NCBI GenBank assembly: GCA_900315195.1
Contig: OMYD01000020.1
Coordinates: 1-58,189, forward strand
Source: an uncultured Eubacteriales bacterium
Lineage (GTDB): Bacteria > Bacillota > Clostridia > Oscillospirales > Acutalibacteraceae
Length of the DNA stretch: 58,189 nt
Direction of reading: 5' to 3'
This document shows, one piece after another, positions 17,001 to 23,824 of the stretch (positions are counted from its first letter, which is position 1; every line of letters begins with the position of its first letter). The translations under genes were made by a program, and so were the position numbers. The notes below the pieces were generated by a model. That model did no database searches, had not been told where the DNA came from, and saw only the letters and a program-made list of their open reading frames with translations.

Positions 17001-18592
17001 ACCGCCCAGCTGGTGAAGCGATATGGCACGCTGTATTGCCCGCCCGGTATAAGCGAAAACGCGTCGTTGAACCAAACATTAGCCATGTTTGCGCCGTAAA
17101 GGCATTTCTTTTCATAGTAATAATATTTATTGCCGCTGAATTCATCAAAGTCGAGACAGGAATCAGGGATCTGCGAGCTGTACTTTGGATCTATCGTAGG
17201 CAGCGATATACTTACTTGTTTCCATGTGGCGCTGTCAAGCCTTGAATACAAATTCTTTTCAGCTTTTCTGGAATAATTTCCGGTGCCGCTTGTTAAATAG
17301 AGCTTACCACTGCTGTCTTCTTTGGCGTAATAGAACTTCAGCGTAAACTCAGCGCGGTCGTAATAGACATTGATTCGCGTAGTACCGTCGCCCGAAACCG
17401 AGATGTCGGTATTTCCCTGGAACTGAAGCAGGGACAAGTCAATATTAAAATCATAGAAGTATTTTTGATTGCCCGTCAGCTGCGAGCGCAGCGCTTCACT
17501 GATGTCTGGGAAATCGCCGCTTGCTGATAGATCATAGCTGAAAAAGTTTTTTATAGCCGTGTACTGTCCCGATTTTTTTCGAACCGTGGTTTCAAGGTTT
17601 ACCGGTGTGCCGGACTCCACATTTTCAACGTCCTTTGCCGCTATAACCGAATAGTTCCTGCCGATAAGCGCTCTTGCATCGTCAATAGATAAATTCTCAA
17701 CATCCTCTGCCTTAAGCTTGCTGTCGGGGTTCTGAAGCCAGTAAACAACGCTGTATTTTGTCAGCTGAGGCTCCCAGGCCGCCTTGTAATAGGTATTGCC
17801 TATCGGCACCTCGCCGTGGGTGAACGGATCGGCGGCTGCTCTTATAGCGGCTTCGTCGGTGAGAACATTGCCGTTTTCATCCAGGTAATCGCCGTTTTCG
17901 TTCGACCTTACCCAGCCGTCAAAGGTATAGCCCATTCGCTTAGGCTCCGAGATTGTGTAGTTAGTACCGTGCTTTGCGTATACCGGCTCAACGCCGTAGC
18001 CGCCCTCGCCCAAATCAAAGCTGACAAGGTAATAGTTGCGGTCATAATAAAGCTTGAACTCGGTTGAACCGTCGGCGGCAATAGCGTCGGGCTCATGGAA
18101 AAGCGAGGTAAAGCCCTCAAACTCAATATGCTCAAGCTCATCCGGGAAGGTTCCCGTATAACCGGACTTTTCGTAATAATCGTTGCTCAGCGACAGATCC
18201 TCGGTATATAGGTCGTCGCGGATATTCTGCATGAAATATCTGACCTTGTAATGCACTTTGTCGGGGAGATAATATACGGTTATCGTATCGCTTTCATGAA
18301 TATCTGTATATTTCAGGTTTATTGTGCGCACTTCGTTTGCGTCGGGTTCCGGCGAGTCCATCGGTCTGTAGCCCGGAATAACGGGGTTGGTAACTTCTAC
18401 GTCGAGATTCTCGCCGCCGCGCAGTACAGCCACATACGGGTCGTGGGCGTTGCCGCCGCCGCTGTACTTGTACTCAATCTTAATGGTATAAAAGTCCTCG
18501 GCAAAACTGACTCTGGTGGCAAAAACCGTTCCCAGGACAGCTATTACAAGAAGGCTTACCATTATGGCGCTTCTTTTTAATACGGTATTCAT
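14018..18592 (-). CDS. giant secreted InlB-type repeat adhesin, 5' part, interrupted
   Basis: 1524 residues from the ATG at 18592, chosen because AGGAG lies seven bases before it and a signal peptide follows (SAIMVSLLVIAVLGTVFATRVSFA). An open frame extends 58 codons further upstream but has no ribosome site. The protein carries several Listeria-Bacteroides (InlB B-/Flg_new) repeats with the signature GYTFDGWV/FAGWYY...LYAEW, for example FDLGEGGYGVEPVYAKHG at about 240 and FAGWYYIDENN at about 880. MucBP-like stretches such as VSYIDKETGQVL also occur. Such proteins mediate attachment to host or particle surfaces. The frame ends early (AENAQTA-stop) because of a 65-bp tandem duplication; without it the protein would have 1964 residues. 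Confidence 0.9.
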   Translation of the reverse strand: MNTVLKRSAIMVSLLVIAVLGTVFATRVSFAEDFYTIKIEYKYSGGGNAHDPYVAVLRGGENLDVEVTNPVIPGYRPMDSPEPDANEVRTINLKYTDIHESDTITVYYLPDKVHYKVRYFMQNIRDDLYTEDLSLSNDYYEKSGYTGTFPDELEHIEFEGFTSLFHEPDAIAADGSTEFKLYYDRNYYLVSFDLGEGGYGVEPVYAKHGTNYTISEPKRMGYTFDGWVRSNENGDYLDENGNVLTDEAAIRAAADPFTHGEVPIGNTYYKAAWEPQLTKYSVVYWLQNPDSKLKAEDVENLSIDDARALIGRNYSVIAAKDVENVESGTPVNLETTVRKKSGQYTAIKNFFSYDLSASGDFPDISEALRSQLTGNQKYFYDFNIDLSLLQFQGNTDISVSGDGTTRINVYYDRAEFTLKFYYAKEDSSGKLYLTSGTGNYSRKAEKNLYSRLDSATWKQVSISLPTIDPKYSSQIPDSCLDFDEFSGNKYYYYEKKCLYGANMANVWFNDAFSLIPGGQYSVPYRFTSWAVEYGTKYYFDHKSVNNYTVKGFYEKLGNDLMFLDYNTDGTAKDTATGYDYRELHYVASWSSGAGSSDNVRPYCFTYKNYVRLLPYEEDIITDMGYDDGVAELKSMGNYIDIITNNGRHYGLTENNKVETFDWGEGRYKNYSGYELAKAVKGNQTAVDLTGFTLVPESDIEEIYSGCGTLNPQSTWYAYDVNGDEANHFDEKHHADVVFLYNRNHFTLQYRSNNIAEKSFEVYYNAPLNQAKFSYTPTYYNPELAAYFRFAGWYHTPYYYRQMDFSTERMPADDTTLYAKWVPVTFDVTFYNDFRAYSLKDALHTTNVGYNTFIETSEIPEDDEEAVYKLTEPSSGAKFAGWYYIDENNQPARFDPETIPVTRELKLYAEWVSKDTAKYKVIYTEQGTGVEVAPPTIGTVFVSKTKTFNAKGGSELNDAHKWVDGGANWWPTLSSHSMLIESNYDGFEFEPNTTKFEYIKKSKVWYQVSYIDKETGQVLRNSQDIDTAYAAVTERAQYVEGYIPDKLSRSIVLSASVNSNEEAAKREELKQNQIIFFYTPSDNGTLYQIDHYLQNADDDSQYDLYYSETQTAVIGDTVNVAEDVYTRDICTSLAETGYAIDNTKTTIKVNGNDAELSESVTLDGNVTVISVYYNRSSYKYTVKYYDYEAEKQHDGDPTLWDGEIKAPDTYDAQPAGKAVAIYPPAKLTYTYEKDGETQTAHYSRIGSEQRSITIRPDTDPPVTNIIKIYYKRDSQRKLSYKVFCNADVSETYATLSTPQELPENQEEIAGCTVTPVPDNDESLQGRYVFKGWYSDPLSYKTAEPLGTDYHFAPSMPGADMTYYAVFEQFTVHADIEIRYNENGVYTDDSTAALDADGNATGYMPEFTSPLGYHSGDETPFLKNSKFIFTLNALDSRIYKYEFAGWYEVLENGSAIPRSDITTTTVDKDARIRNYRYIAMFKEKPLEESVDIEIKYCFETRSNGMKTFVFKDTLSGDELAENAQTA

Positions 18593-18889
18593 ATTGTCAT
18601 CTCCTTTCCGTTTGATAAGATAAATTGGATTTTTAAACTGTTTTGGACGGCAAGGTTTTATTACTCCGCCCGTTAATGATATTAAACAAAATTTGTTTCT
18701 ATTCCTTGAAAAATATAAATAGCTGCCTTTTTGGCATATCCCTTTTTCTGTCTGATAAAATCGCACGGTACTGTTTGCGCAAAACTGCTTTTTGAATCTT
18801 TAATGCAAGACAAGCTGTTTTGCCATTTAGGGACACTTCTACTTATAATTTTTCAATTATATTATATCACTAAATCGACAATATGTCAA
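18593..18889 (-). promoter_or_regulatory. consensus promoter and long 5' leader of the adhesin operon
   Basis: On the minus strand TTGACA (18889-18884) and TATAAT (18866-18861) are 17 bp apart, a perfect match. Transcription from about 18854 leaves a leader of about 260 nt before the ATG. I did not recognise a riboswitch class in the leader. Confidence 0.8.
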
Positions 18890-19303
18890 TCCTGTAGAGC
18901 TGCGCATCATTAGAAGATTTCATCAGTAAGCTTTTTAAATATGTTAAATATTGACAGTTTTTTGCAATATTTTGTAACTTTTAAGCTTTTTGGTTCTTTT
19001 GTTTAAAAGACTATCGTGACAGAATTTGCTGTTTTTTGCGTTTTTTATCAGCGCACAACAATCGCAACTTTTTCCAATATCCAGATATCAACACGACTTG
19101 CTGTTTATGCATGACCGATTCCGCAAAGGTCTGCGCGAAAAAACAGGCTGTTGTTTTACTGATGATTTTTCGCAAAGGCGTATCCCCGGCGCTTTGCCTA
19201 AGCGTTTAGAGCAAATAAGTATTATATAATATTTTTAACCGGCGCGCGCATTACGTCGGCAATCATATCAGCCGTTTGTTTCACATAATTGATTACTTTC
19301 TTA
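18890..19303. other. intergenic stretch without a supported gene
   Basis: Lies between the divergent adhesin promoter and the channel-gene promoter. Open frames here lack ribosome sites and resemble nothing known. I see no RNA gene or repeat in it. Confidence 0.6.
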
Positions 19304-19332
19304 TTGCAAACGCGGCTTCTTTAGGCTATAAT
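19304..19332 (+). promoter_or_regulatory. promoter of the channel pseudogene
   Basis: TTGCAA (19304-19309) and TATAAT (19327-19332) are separated by 17 bp. The promoter looks intact although the gene it serves is broken. Confidence 0.7.
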
Positions 19333-19366
19333 AAAACAGTAAACAAAACACTGAGCAGGTGATTAT

Positions 19367-19761
19367 ATGAGGAAAAAACAAACACGAAGAATGCTTATCA
19401 ACGCCTTTAGAACCGCTGGAGCCGACAAAATAATCAGCGGCTATTTGCTGTGGTTTTTTATAGCGGCGCTTCCGATTTGGATTTGGGAGCCGTATATCAA
19501 CAGCTATGGCGACAGCCTTTGGTTCTAACGATCGTCGGCAGGATAATCACCGTTATTTTGTCGGTTTACTCGGTTGCCGTGATCGCGATATTCACGGCTG
19601 TTGTCACCAGCTTCTTTACGGACTTGGCGCGTTCGCGCAAGGAGGAAAGCACGCGCAAGTTTATGGACGAGCTTGAGCATCTTCCCGAGCTGTCAAAGGA
19701 GGAGCTTGAGGACCTGTCAAGACGCGTTAAGGAGTTTAACAGGAAAAGAACGGAAAAATAA
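19367..19761 (+). pseudogene. two-helix potassium-channel-like protein with deleted pore
   Basis: The first 53 codons (MRKKQTRRMLINAFRTAGADK, then helix 1, then INSYGDSLWF) end at a TAA at 19526-19528. In another frame the text resumes as LTIVGRIITVILSVYSVAVIAIFTAVVTSFF (helix 2) and a helical tail ELSKEELEDLSRRVKEFNRK. This is the layout of small Ion_trans_2 channels, in which the pore helix and selectivity filter (TTIGFGD type) lie between SLW and the second helix. That segment is missing and the frame is broken at the same place. An internal deletion of several tens of bases explains both facts. Confidence 0.8.
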
Positions 19762-19765
19762 AACG

Positions 19766-19792
19766 AAGGCTGCCGATACGTCGACAGCCTTT
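19766..19792. terminator. terminator between channel pseudogene and xre gene
   Basis: AAGGCTG pairs with CAGCCTT around an 13-base loop. It lies between two convergent genes. The T-run is short on both sides. Confidence 0.5.
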
Positions 19793-19805
19793 GGTGTTGT
19801 AAACC

Positions 19806-20015
19806 TTATTCAAAGTAAAACAGCTCCTCAAACTTTTTGTCCAGAGCGATACACAAAATCAACGCCAGCTTTGCCGTGGGGTTAAACTGCCCCGTTTCGA
19901 TTGAGCTTATTGTGTTGCGGGACACGCCTACAAGCTTTGCCAAATCCGTCTGTGACAAATGCTTTTCCTTTCTTGCCGAGGCTAAATTGTTTTTAAGTAT
20001 CAGTTCGTTATCCAT
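19806..20015 (-). CDS. Xre-family transcriptional regulator
   Basis: 69 residues, almost entirely a Cro/CI helix-turn-helix: LASARKEKHLSQTDLAKLVGVSRNTISSIETGQFNPTAK, with the recognition helix around SRNTISSIE. The ending ALDKKFEELFYFE is typical of the short YozG-like group. The ATG at 20015 follows the stop of the upstream membrane-protein gene by one base, and an AGGTG lies inside the end of that gene, so the pair is coupled. Such pairs of small regulator plus membrane protein are usually autoregulated. Three operator-like repeats at the upstream promoter (20368-20440) fit that. Confidence 0.93.
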   Translation of the reverse strand: MDNELILKNNLASARKEKHLSQTDLAKLVGVSRNTISSIETGQFNPTAKLALILCIALDKKFEELFYFE

Positions 20016-20016
20016 A

Positions 20017-20343
20017 TCACATAACACCTGCTAACTGCATGATCCACACGGCAAGCATCGACGCCGCCAAAACTCCCCAGATTATCGCCACGATCAGCTC
20101 GTGCCGCTTTCTGAGCTTGATATACTTTATAAGGAAAACGACAAACGCCATGGTAAACAGCGCAAAGTCCGCTCCCCTGTTTACATAATGCAGCACAAAA
20201 CCGTTTACGGTGTCGACCGCTATCAGCAGTAAAACGCCGATTATATAGGCAGCCCACGCGCCGCTTTTTTGAGCCTCAATGTCGGGCAGGTCCTTTTCTT
20301 TGCCCTCGGTCTGAGCTTTTTTCAAAATCTCGTCTTTATTCAT
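20017..20343 (-). CDS. DUF6442-like membrane protein
   Basis: 108 residues from the ATG at 20343 (MNKDEILKKAQTEGKEKDLPDIEAQKSG). Four hydrophobic helices follow (AAYIIGVLLLIAVD, FALFTMAFVVFLIKYI, LIVAIIWGVLAASMLAVWI and a weaker second). Proteins with the N-terminal NKDEIL..ar.E.....DE.E and this topology are regularly found beside Xre regulators in Clostridia. An upstream in-frame extension of 29 codons lies inside the operator region, so I rejected it. An AAAGGGG precedes the chosen start. The function is unknown. Confidence 0.85.
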   Translation of the reverse strand: MNKDEILKKAQTEGKEKDLPDIEAQKSGAWAAYIIGVLLLIAVDTVNGFVLHYVNRGADFALFTMAFVVFLIKYIKLRKRHELIVAIIWGVLAASMLAVWIMQLAGVM

Positions 20344-20367
20344 TACAAAAACCCCTTTCGCTTTTGC

Positions 20368-20440
20368 CAAGTTTACTTGGTATGTCTGTATTGTACCACT
20401 GCCAAGTTTACTTGTCAATAGTTTTTGCAAAGTTTTCTTG
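20368..20440 (-). promoter_or_regulatory. promoter with three operator-like repeats for the Xre operon
   Basis: On the minus strand TTGACA (20418-20413) and TACAAT (20395-20390) are 17 bp apart. The palindrome-like CAAGTTTACTTG occurs at 20368-20379 and 20403-20414. A third copy with two changes lies at 20429-20440. One site overlaps the -35, one lies downstream of the -10 and one upstream of the -35, as expected for repression by the encoded Xre protein. Confidence 0.8.
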
Positions 20441-20512
20441 TCATTTTTATTCGGCTCGTGAGATATCCCACTTATTAGCTCTATAGTGCTATGTTTTTAA
20501 GCTCTTAAATAT

Positions 20513-20541
20513 TAGACATATTAAATGATTTTTGCTATAAT
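20513..20541 (+). promoter_or_regulatory. promoter of the zinc-ribbon gene pair
   Basis: TAGACA (20513-20518) and TATAAT (20536-20541) are 17 bp apart. AAAGGAG precedes the ATG at 20572. Confidence 0.7.
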
Positions 20542-20571
20542 GCTCATATAAATTTGTAAAGGAGTATCAAT

Positions 20572-21318
20572 ATGCTGCATTCTTTTACTCGTAACCATAA
20601 CGATTTATCAACCGAAGCCGGTTTTCAGTTTGAATTTTTCTGCGACTGCTGCGGAAACGGCTTTAAAAGTACGTTTGTAAGCTCTACAACATACAAGAAA
20701 AAGAAAAAATCAGAGCGCTTCGGCAGCTTTGCTTCAGGACTCGGCTCGCTGTTCGGCGGAAAGGCCGCTGAAGCGGGCTGGGCTATGGAGCGCGGAGCCT
20801 CTGTCACAGGCAGCCGCTTTGAGGGCGAATCTCCCCAGTGGAGAAAAGAGCATGAGGCGGCGTTTGACGCCGCTCAGGAAGAAGTAAAGCCCAATTTCAA
20901 AAAATGCCCGAGCTGCAACAGATGGGTATGCGATGACTGCTGGAACGAGGACGAAGGTCTTTGCACCGAGTGCGCTCCCCGTGAAGCAAGCTATGTAGCC
21001 AAAGCCCGCAACGAGGCAATGCGCCGCAACATCGACGAGGCTGCAGAGACCGCTACTGTTTGGCAGGGCAAGCTTGAAACCCGCACCACGGTATGCCCCA
21101 AGTGCGGAAAGCCCGCAGGCAACGGAAAGTTCTGCAACAACTGCGGAGCGCCTCTGGGCACAAACCGCTGCCCCAACTGCGGAGCACAGGTCGCGCTCGG
21201 CCTTAAATTCTGCGGCGAGTGCGGCTCACCAATGGCTAAATCGGGCAAGTGCCCCGAATGCGGCTTTGAAAACGAGCCCGGAATGAAGTTCTGCGGCGAG
21301 TGCGGCGCTAAGCTCTGA
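20572..21318 (+). CDS. multi-zinc-ribbon protein
   Basis: 248 residues. An N-terminal part has FCDCCGNGFKS and a low-complexity Gly/Ala segment. A treble-clef-like block follows (CPSCNRWVCDDCWNEDEGLCTEC, about 124-146). The C-terminus carries three double-zinc-ribbon modules (CPKCGKPAGNGKFCNNCG, CPNCGAQVALGLKFCGECG, CPECGFENEPGMKFCGECG). Every cysteine pair is kept, so each ribbon should bind zinc. There is no signal peptide. Proteins of this make-up are usually adaptors and the partner is not known. The stop overlaps the ATG of the next gene by one base, so the two are probably produced together. Confidence 0.85.
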   Translation: MLHSFTRNHNDLSTEAGFQFEFFCDCCGNGFKSTFVSSTTYKKKKKSERFGSFASGLGSLFGGKAAEAGWAMERGASVTGSRFEGESPQWRKEHEAAFDAAQEEVKPNFKKCPSCNRWVCDDCWNEDEGLCTECAPREASYVAKARNEAMRRNIDEAAETATVWQGKLETRTTVCPKCGKPAGNGKFCNNCGAPLGTNRCPNCGAQVALGLKFCGECGSPMAKSGKCPECGFENEPGMKFCGECGAKL

Positions 21319-22241
21319 TGAAGTACAGCGGAGAGGCCTTAGGGCACGCAGCCGAGCTTTCGATTGAACGCGAGGGACTTAGAATCGGCGCGAAGTTCAT
21401 CGACTTTGCCGACTTTATTTCGATACGCCCCAAAAACCACCGCGTCTATATACAGACCTCATCAGACGGCGAAATTGAGGTTTCTATGCTGGGGTTCTCA
21501 TACGACGGCTTCCTTGAGGAGCTGACCCAATGTTTTACAGACAGGGGTATGGAAGCGCTTTTCGCGGAGGAAGCGCCGATTATGCGCTGCGAGGGCGAAT
21601 ACGCGCTTCCTCAGGAAAATGGCAGGGGAATAATTGTTCTGCTGCCTGACGCTGTTTGCGTTCTTCCGCTTAACTGCCGCTCAATCCGCATACCGCTGTG
21701 CTTTACGCGTGAAATAAAGCTTGACGGCTACCTGCTGACTATAACCATGCAGTCCGGCGCGGAATATACCGTCGGCCGCATGGGCTATGACACAAAGCCA
21801 TTTGCCGAAAGAGCGCAAAAGTCGGCGGAGCTTACAAAAATCAAAAGGGAAAAGGCGCTTGCAAAGCTTAAAACAACTGCGCCGTTTACTCACTGCGGGC
21901 TTTTCAGGACAGAACAACCCGAGCTTTACTGGACGGCGGCGTTCGGCAACGGCAGGTGCGCAATTGAGCTGTTTACCGGCGACGACTCCGCCACATACCT
22001 TTACAGCTTTTCAGAGCCGCGCGAGGAGTTTACGCTAAACGCCGAGGAAGCGCTGGAGGCAATGGGCGTACACCGCGAGATAATCTACCTCACCGACGAG
22101 CAGCTTGAAGAGAAGCCGCTCTACCGCATGAGCGTGGCGCGAAGCGAAGCCGTGCGGTTTTTGCGTGAGAAATCCTGCGGCAGGCTGATTCACAACGAAT
22201 CGCATTCAAAGCGGCTGCAAGATTTTTTAGACGGAATTTAA
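21318..22241 (+). CDS. conserved hypothetical protein coupled to the zinc-ribbon gene
   Basis: 307 residues, not recognised. It is rich in charged residues and beta-strand-like text, with no signal peptide or transmembrane helix. The first 100 residues (IGAKFIDFADFISIRPKNHRVYI...VSMLGFSYDGFLEEL) and the middle (LLPDAVCVLPLNCRSIRIPLCF) look like PH-like or similar beta-domains, but this is only a visual impression. It overlaps the zinc-ribbon gene in TGATG. The pairing suggests a shared function, which I cannot name. Confidence 0.75.
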   Translation: MKYSGEALGHAAELSIEREGLRIGAKFIDFADFISIRPKNHRVYIQTSSDGEIEVSMLGFSYDGFLEELTQCFTDRGMEALFAEEAPIMRCEGEYALPQENGRGIIVLLPDAVCVLPLNCRSIRIPLCFTREIKLDGYLLTITMQSGAEYTVGRMGYDTKPFAERAQKSAELTKIKREKALAKLKTTAPFTHCGLFRTEQPELYWTAAFGNGRCAIELFTGDDSATYLYSFSEPREEFTLNAEEALEAMGVHREIIYLTDEQLEEKPLYRMSVARSEAVRFLREKSCGRLIHNESHSKRLQDFLDGI

Positions 22242-22246
22242 AAAAC

Positions 22247-22292
22247 AGAGCTTGGCTCAAAATCTCGATTTCGAGTTTTGAACCAAGCTCCT
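22247..22292. terminator. bidirectional terminator
   Basis: GAGCTTGGCTCAAAA and TTTTGAACCAAGCTC form a long stem (one mismatch) with an inner TCGA pairing, between convergent genes ending at 22241 and 22300. Confidence 0.85.
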
Positions 22293-22299
22293 TTTCTTA

Positions 22300-22812
22300 T
22301 CAGCCAAGCCTATAATAGTATCTGCAAATTTGTCTCTGTTCGCCCTGGTAATTGTCAATGCCTCTGAACTCCGGAACAAAGCCGCATTTTTCCATCACCT
22401 TTTGCGAGGCGACGTTTTCCGCAACGCAAATGCCCGCGATTTTGTCAATGCCGACGCGCTTCATAACAACGGGAAGAAACGCTTTTACAGCCTCGGTGGC
22501 GTAACCGTTTTTGGTGAATTTACCGCCGACGTGATAGCCTACCTCCCAGCCGCCGCCGTCAAGCGGTACAGCCTGAACATAGCCGATGTTCGTTTTGTCC
22601 TTAAGCAGCACCGGATAAATAAGCGGGCCGTCGCAGCCGCCGTACTGCGACGACAGAAAATCGATAGCGTCGGCTGCGTCCTCTACGGTTTCAAAAACCT
22701 CGTCGGGCACAAAGCGGCGGGTATCCTCGTCGAGCGAGTTTTCGTGAACCGCCTGCGCCATATCGGGTGTGAATTCGGTAATTATTAATCTTTCGGTTTC
22801 CAAATTGAACAT
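22300..22812 (-). CDS. GNAT-family N-acetyltransferase (RimJ/RimL type)
   Basis: 170 residues, the usual size. It starts MFNLETERLIITEFTPDMA, the RimJ/RimL-like pattern. The acetyl-CoA-binding motif A region is GYHVGGKFTKNGYATEAVKAFL. The motif B end is ENVASQKVMEKCGFV. It transfers an acetyl group from acetyl-CoA to an unidentified amine. AGGAGAG precedes the ATG. It lies 11 bases downstream of another GNAT gene on the same strand, so the two form an operon. Confidence 0.9.
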   Translation of the reverse strand: MFNLETERLIITEFTPDMAQAVHENSLDEDTRRFVPDEVFETVEDAADAIDFLSSQYGGCDGPLIYPVLLKDKTNIGYVQAVPLDGGGWEVGYHVGGKFTKNGYATEAVKAFLPVVMKRVGIDKIAGICVAENVASQKVMEKCGFVPEFRGIDNYQGEQRQICRYYYRLG

Positions 22813-22823
22813 ACAAATCTCTC

Positions 22824-23273
22824 CTATCTGTGAATATACATTCTCGACGGCTCGGGGTCGCTTCCCTGAACCATGCAGAAAAACTCCCAGCCGTAGCGCT
22901 CATAAAAGCCGACGTGGTCGGTTATAAGGTAAATCGGGGTGATATGCTTTGACTTCATGTCGTAAACCGTAAAATCAAGCAGTCTGCCCGCGATTCCCTT
23001 TCCGCGGTAATCAGCCTCGGTATAAACCGCGCAGACGTTCGGCGCCAAGTCCTTTCTCTCATGGAAATCGTTTTCAATAACGCCCATGCCGCCGATTATT
23101 TTATCGCCGTCCAGGCAAAGGTACCAGCCGTACTCGGTTTTTCCGCTGAGGTAATCCTCCATGCATTCAAGGTACGCCTCCTTGGGAACTCCCCATTTTG
23201 AGCTGAACCACTGTGCGGCGGCGTTTTTTATTTCGGGCTGCTCGCGCAGCGTAATAATTTTATAATCCGTCAT
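22824..23273 (-). CDS. GNAT-family N-acetyltransferase
   Basis: 149 residues from the ATG at 23273, preceded by AAAGGAG. A further 18 codons upstream are open but lack a ribosome site. The acetyl-CoA loop is VYTEADYRGKGIAGRLLDF. The end, YLITDHVGFYERYGWEFF, is a common GNAT fold signature, with a Tyr suited to act as general acid. Substrate unknown. It is the first gene of a two-gene acetyltransferase operon. Confidence 0.9.
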   Translation of the reverse strand: MTDYKIITLREQPEIKNAAAQWFSSKWGVPKEAYLECMEDYLSGKTEYGWYLCLDGDKIIGGMGVIENDFHERKDLAPNVCAVYTEADYRGKGIAGRLLDFTVYDMKSKHITPIYLITDHVGFYERYGWEFFCMVQGSDPEPSRMYIHR

Positions 23274-23371
23274 TTCAAATCTCCTTTCCGCTTGACTGCA
23301 ATCATAGAATATCATATTATTTTTCAAAAATCTACCTCACAAACAAATATAATTAAAAAAGCGAACCCGCG

Positions 23372-23653
23372 TTATGCAGGCTCGCTGATTTTCATTTTGC
23401 GTATAATGCGCCATATACTTTTCTCCGAAAGGAAATTGCGCTCGGCAATGACCGATACCTTTTCACCGTCCAGATAATCCCTGTAAATCAGGACGTCGCG
23501 CTGTTTCAGCTCTTTTTTTGCTCCTGATTTTTCGCCCCAGCCCGCGCGGCCGGCGCTTTTCTTGGGAATGTATATGTTTTCTCCGTCAATATACTGCTGA
23601 ATTATTTCTATTATATTTTGCGGCAGAACACTCTCTGCCTTAATATAGCTCAT
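23372..23653 (-). CDS. CD3324-like helix-turn-helix protein
   Basis: 93 residues. The opening MSYIKAESVLPQNIIEIIQQYIDGENIYIPKK and the end RDYLDGEKVSVIAERNFLSEKSIWRIIRK match the CD3324 family of clostridial proteins. The second half looks like a helix-turn-helix of the Mor/resolvase type (VSVIAERNFLSEKSIWRII). It probably binds DNA, but no target or regulon is known. The start is preceded by TAGGAGG. It stands alone on the minus strand. Confidence 0.8.
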   Translation of the reverse strand: MSYIKAESVLPQNIIEIIQQYIDGENIYIPKKSAGRAGWGEKSGAKKELKQRDVLIYRDYLDGEKVSVIAERNFLSEKSIWRIIRKMKISEPA

Positions 23654-23824
23654 TGTTGCCTCCTAAAAAGTTTAATGCTTTAGGTGAAGCAATGGCTATA
23701 GTAATATTCAAACAATACCAAATAGCCAATGCTTATTTGGCAATAACATATCTTTTCAAAACGCAGCCCTCCTTTTCGAGATGATTATATATTAGATTAC
23801 TCGTATTGTCAATTTATTTTTCGT

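Noticed and set aside
18593-18854. Cyclic-di-GMP or other riboswitch in the adhesin leader
   Set aside because: I could not find the conserved core of any class; the leader is only noted as long.
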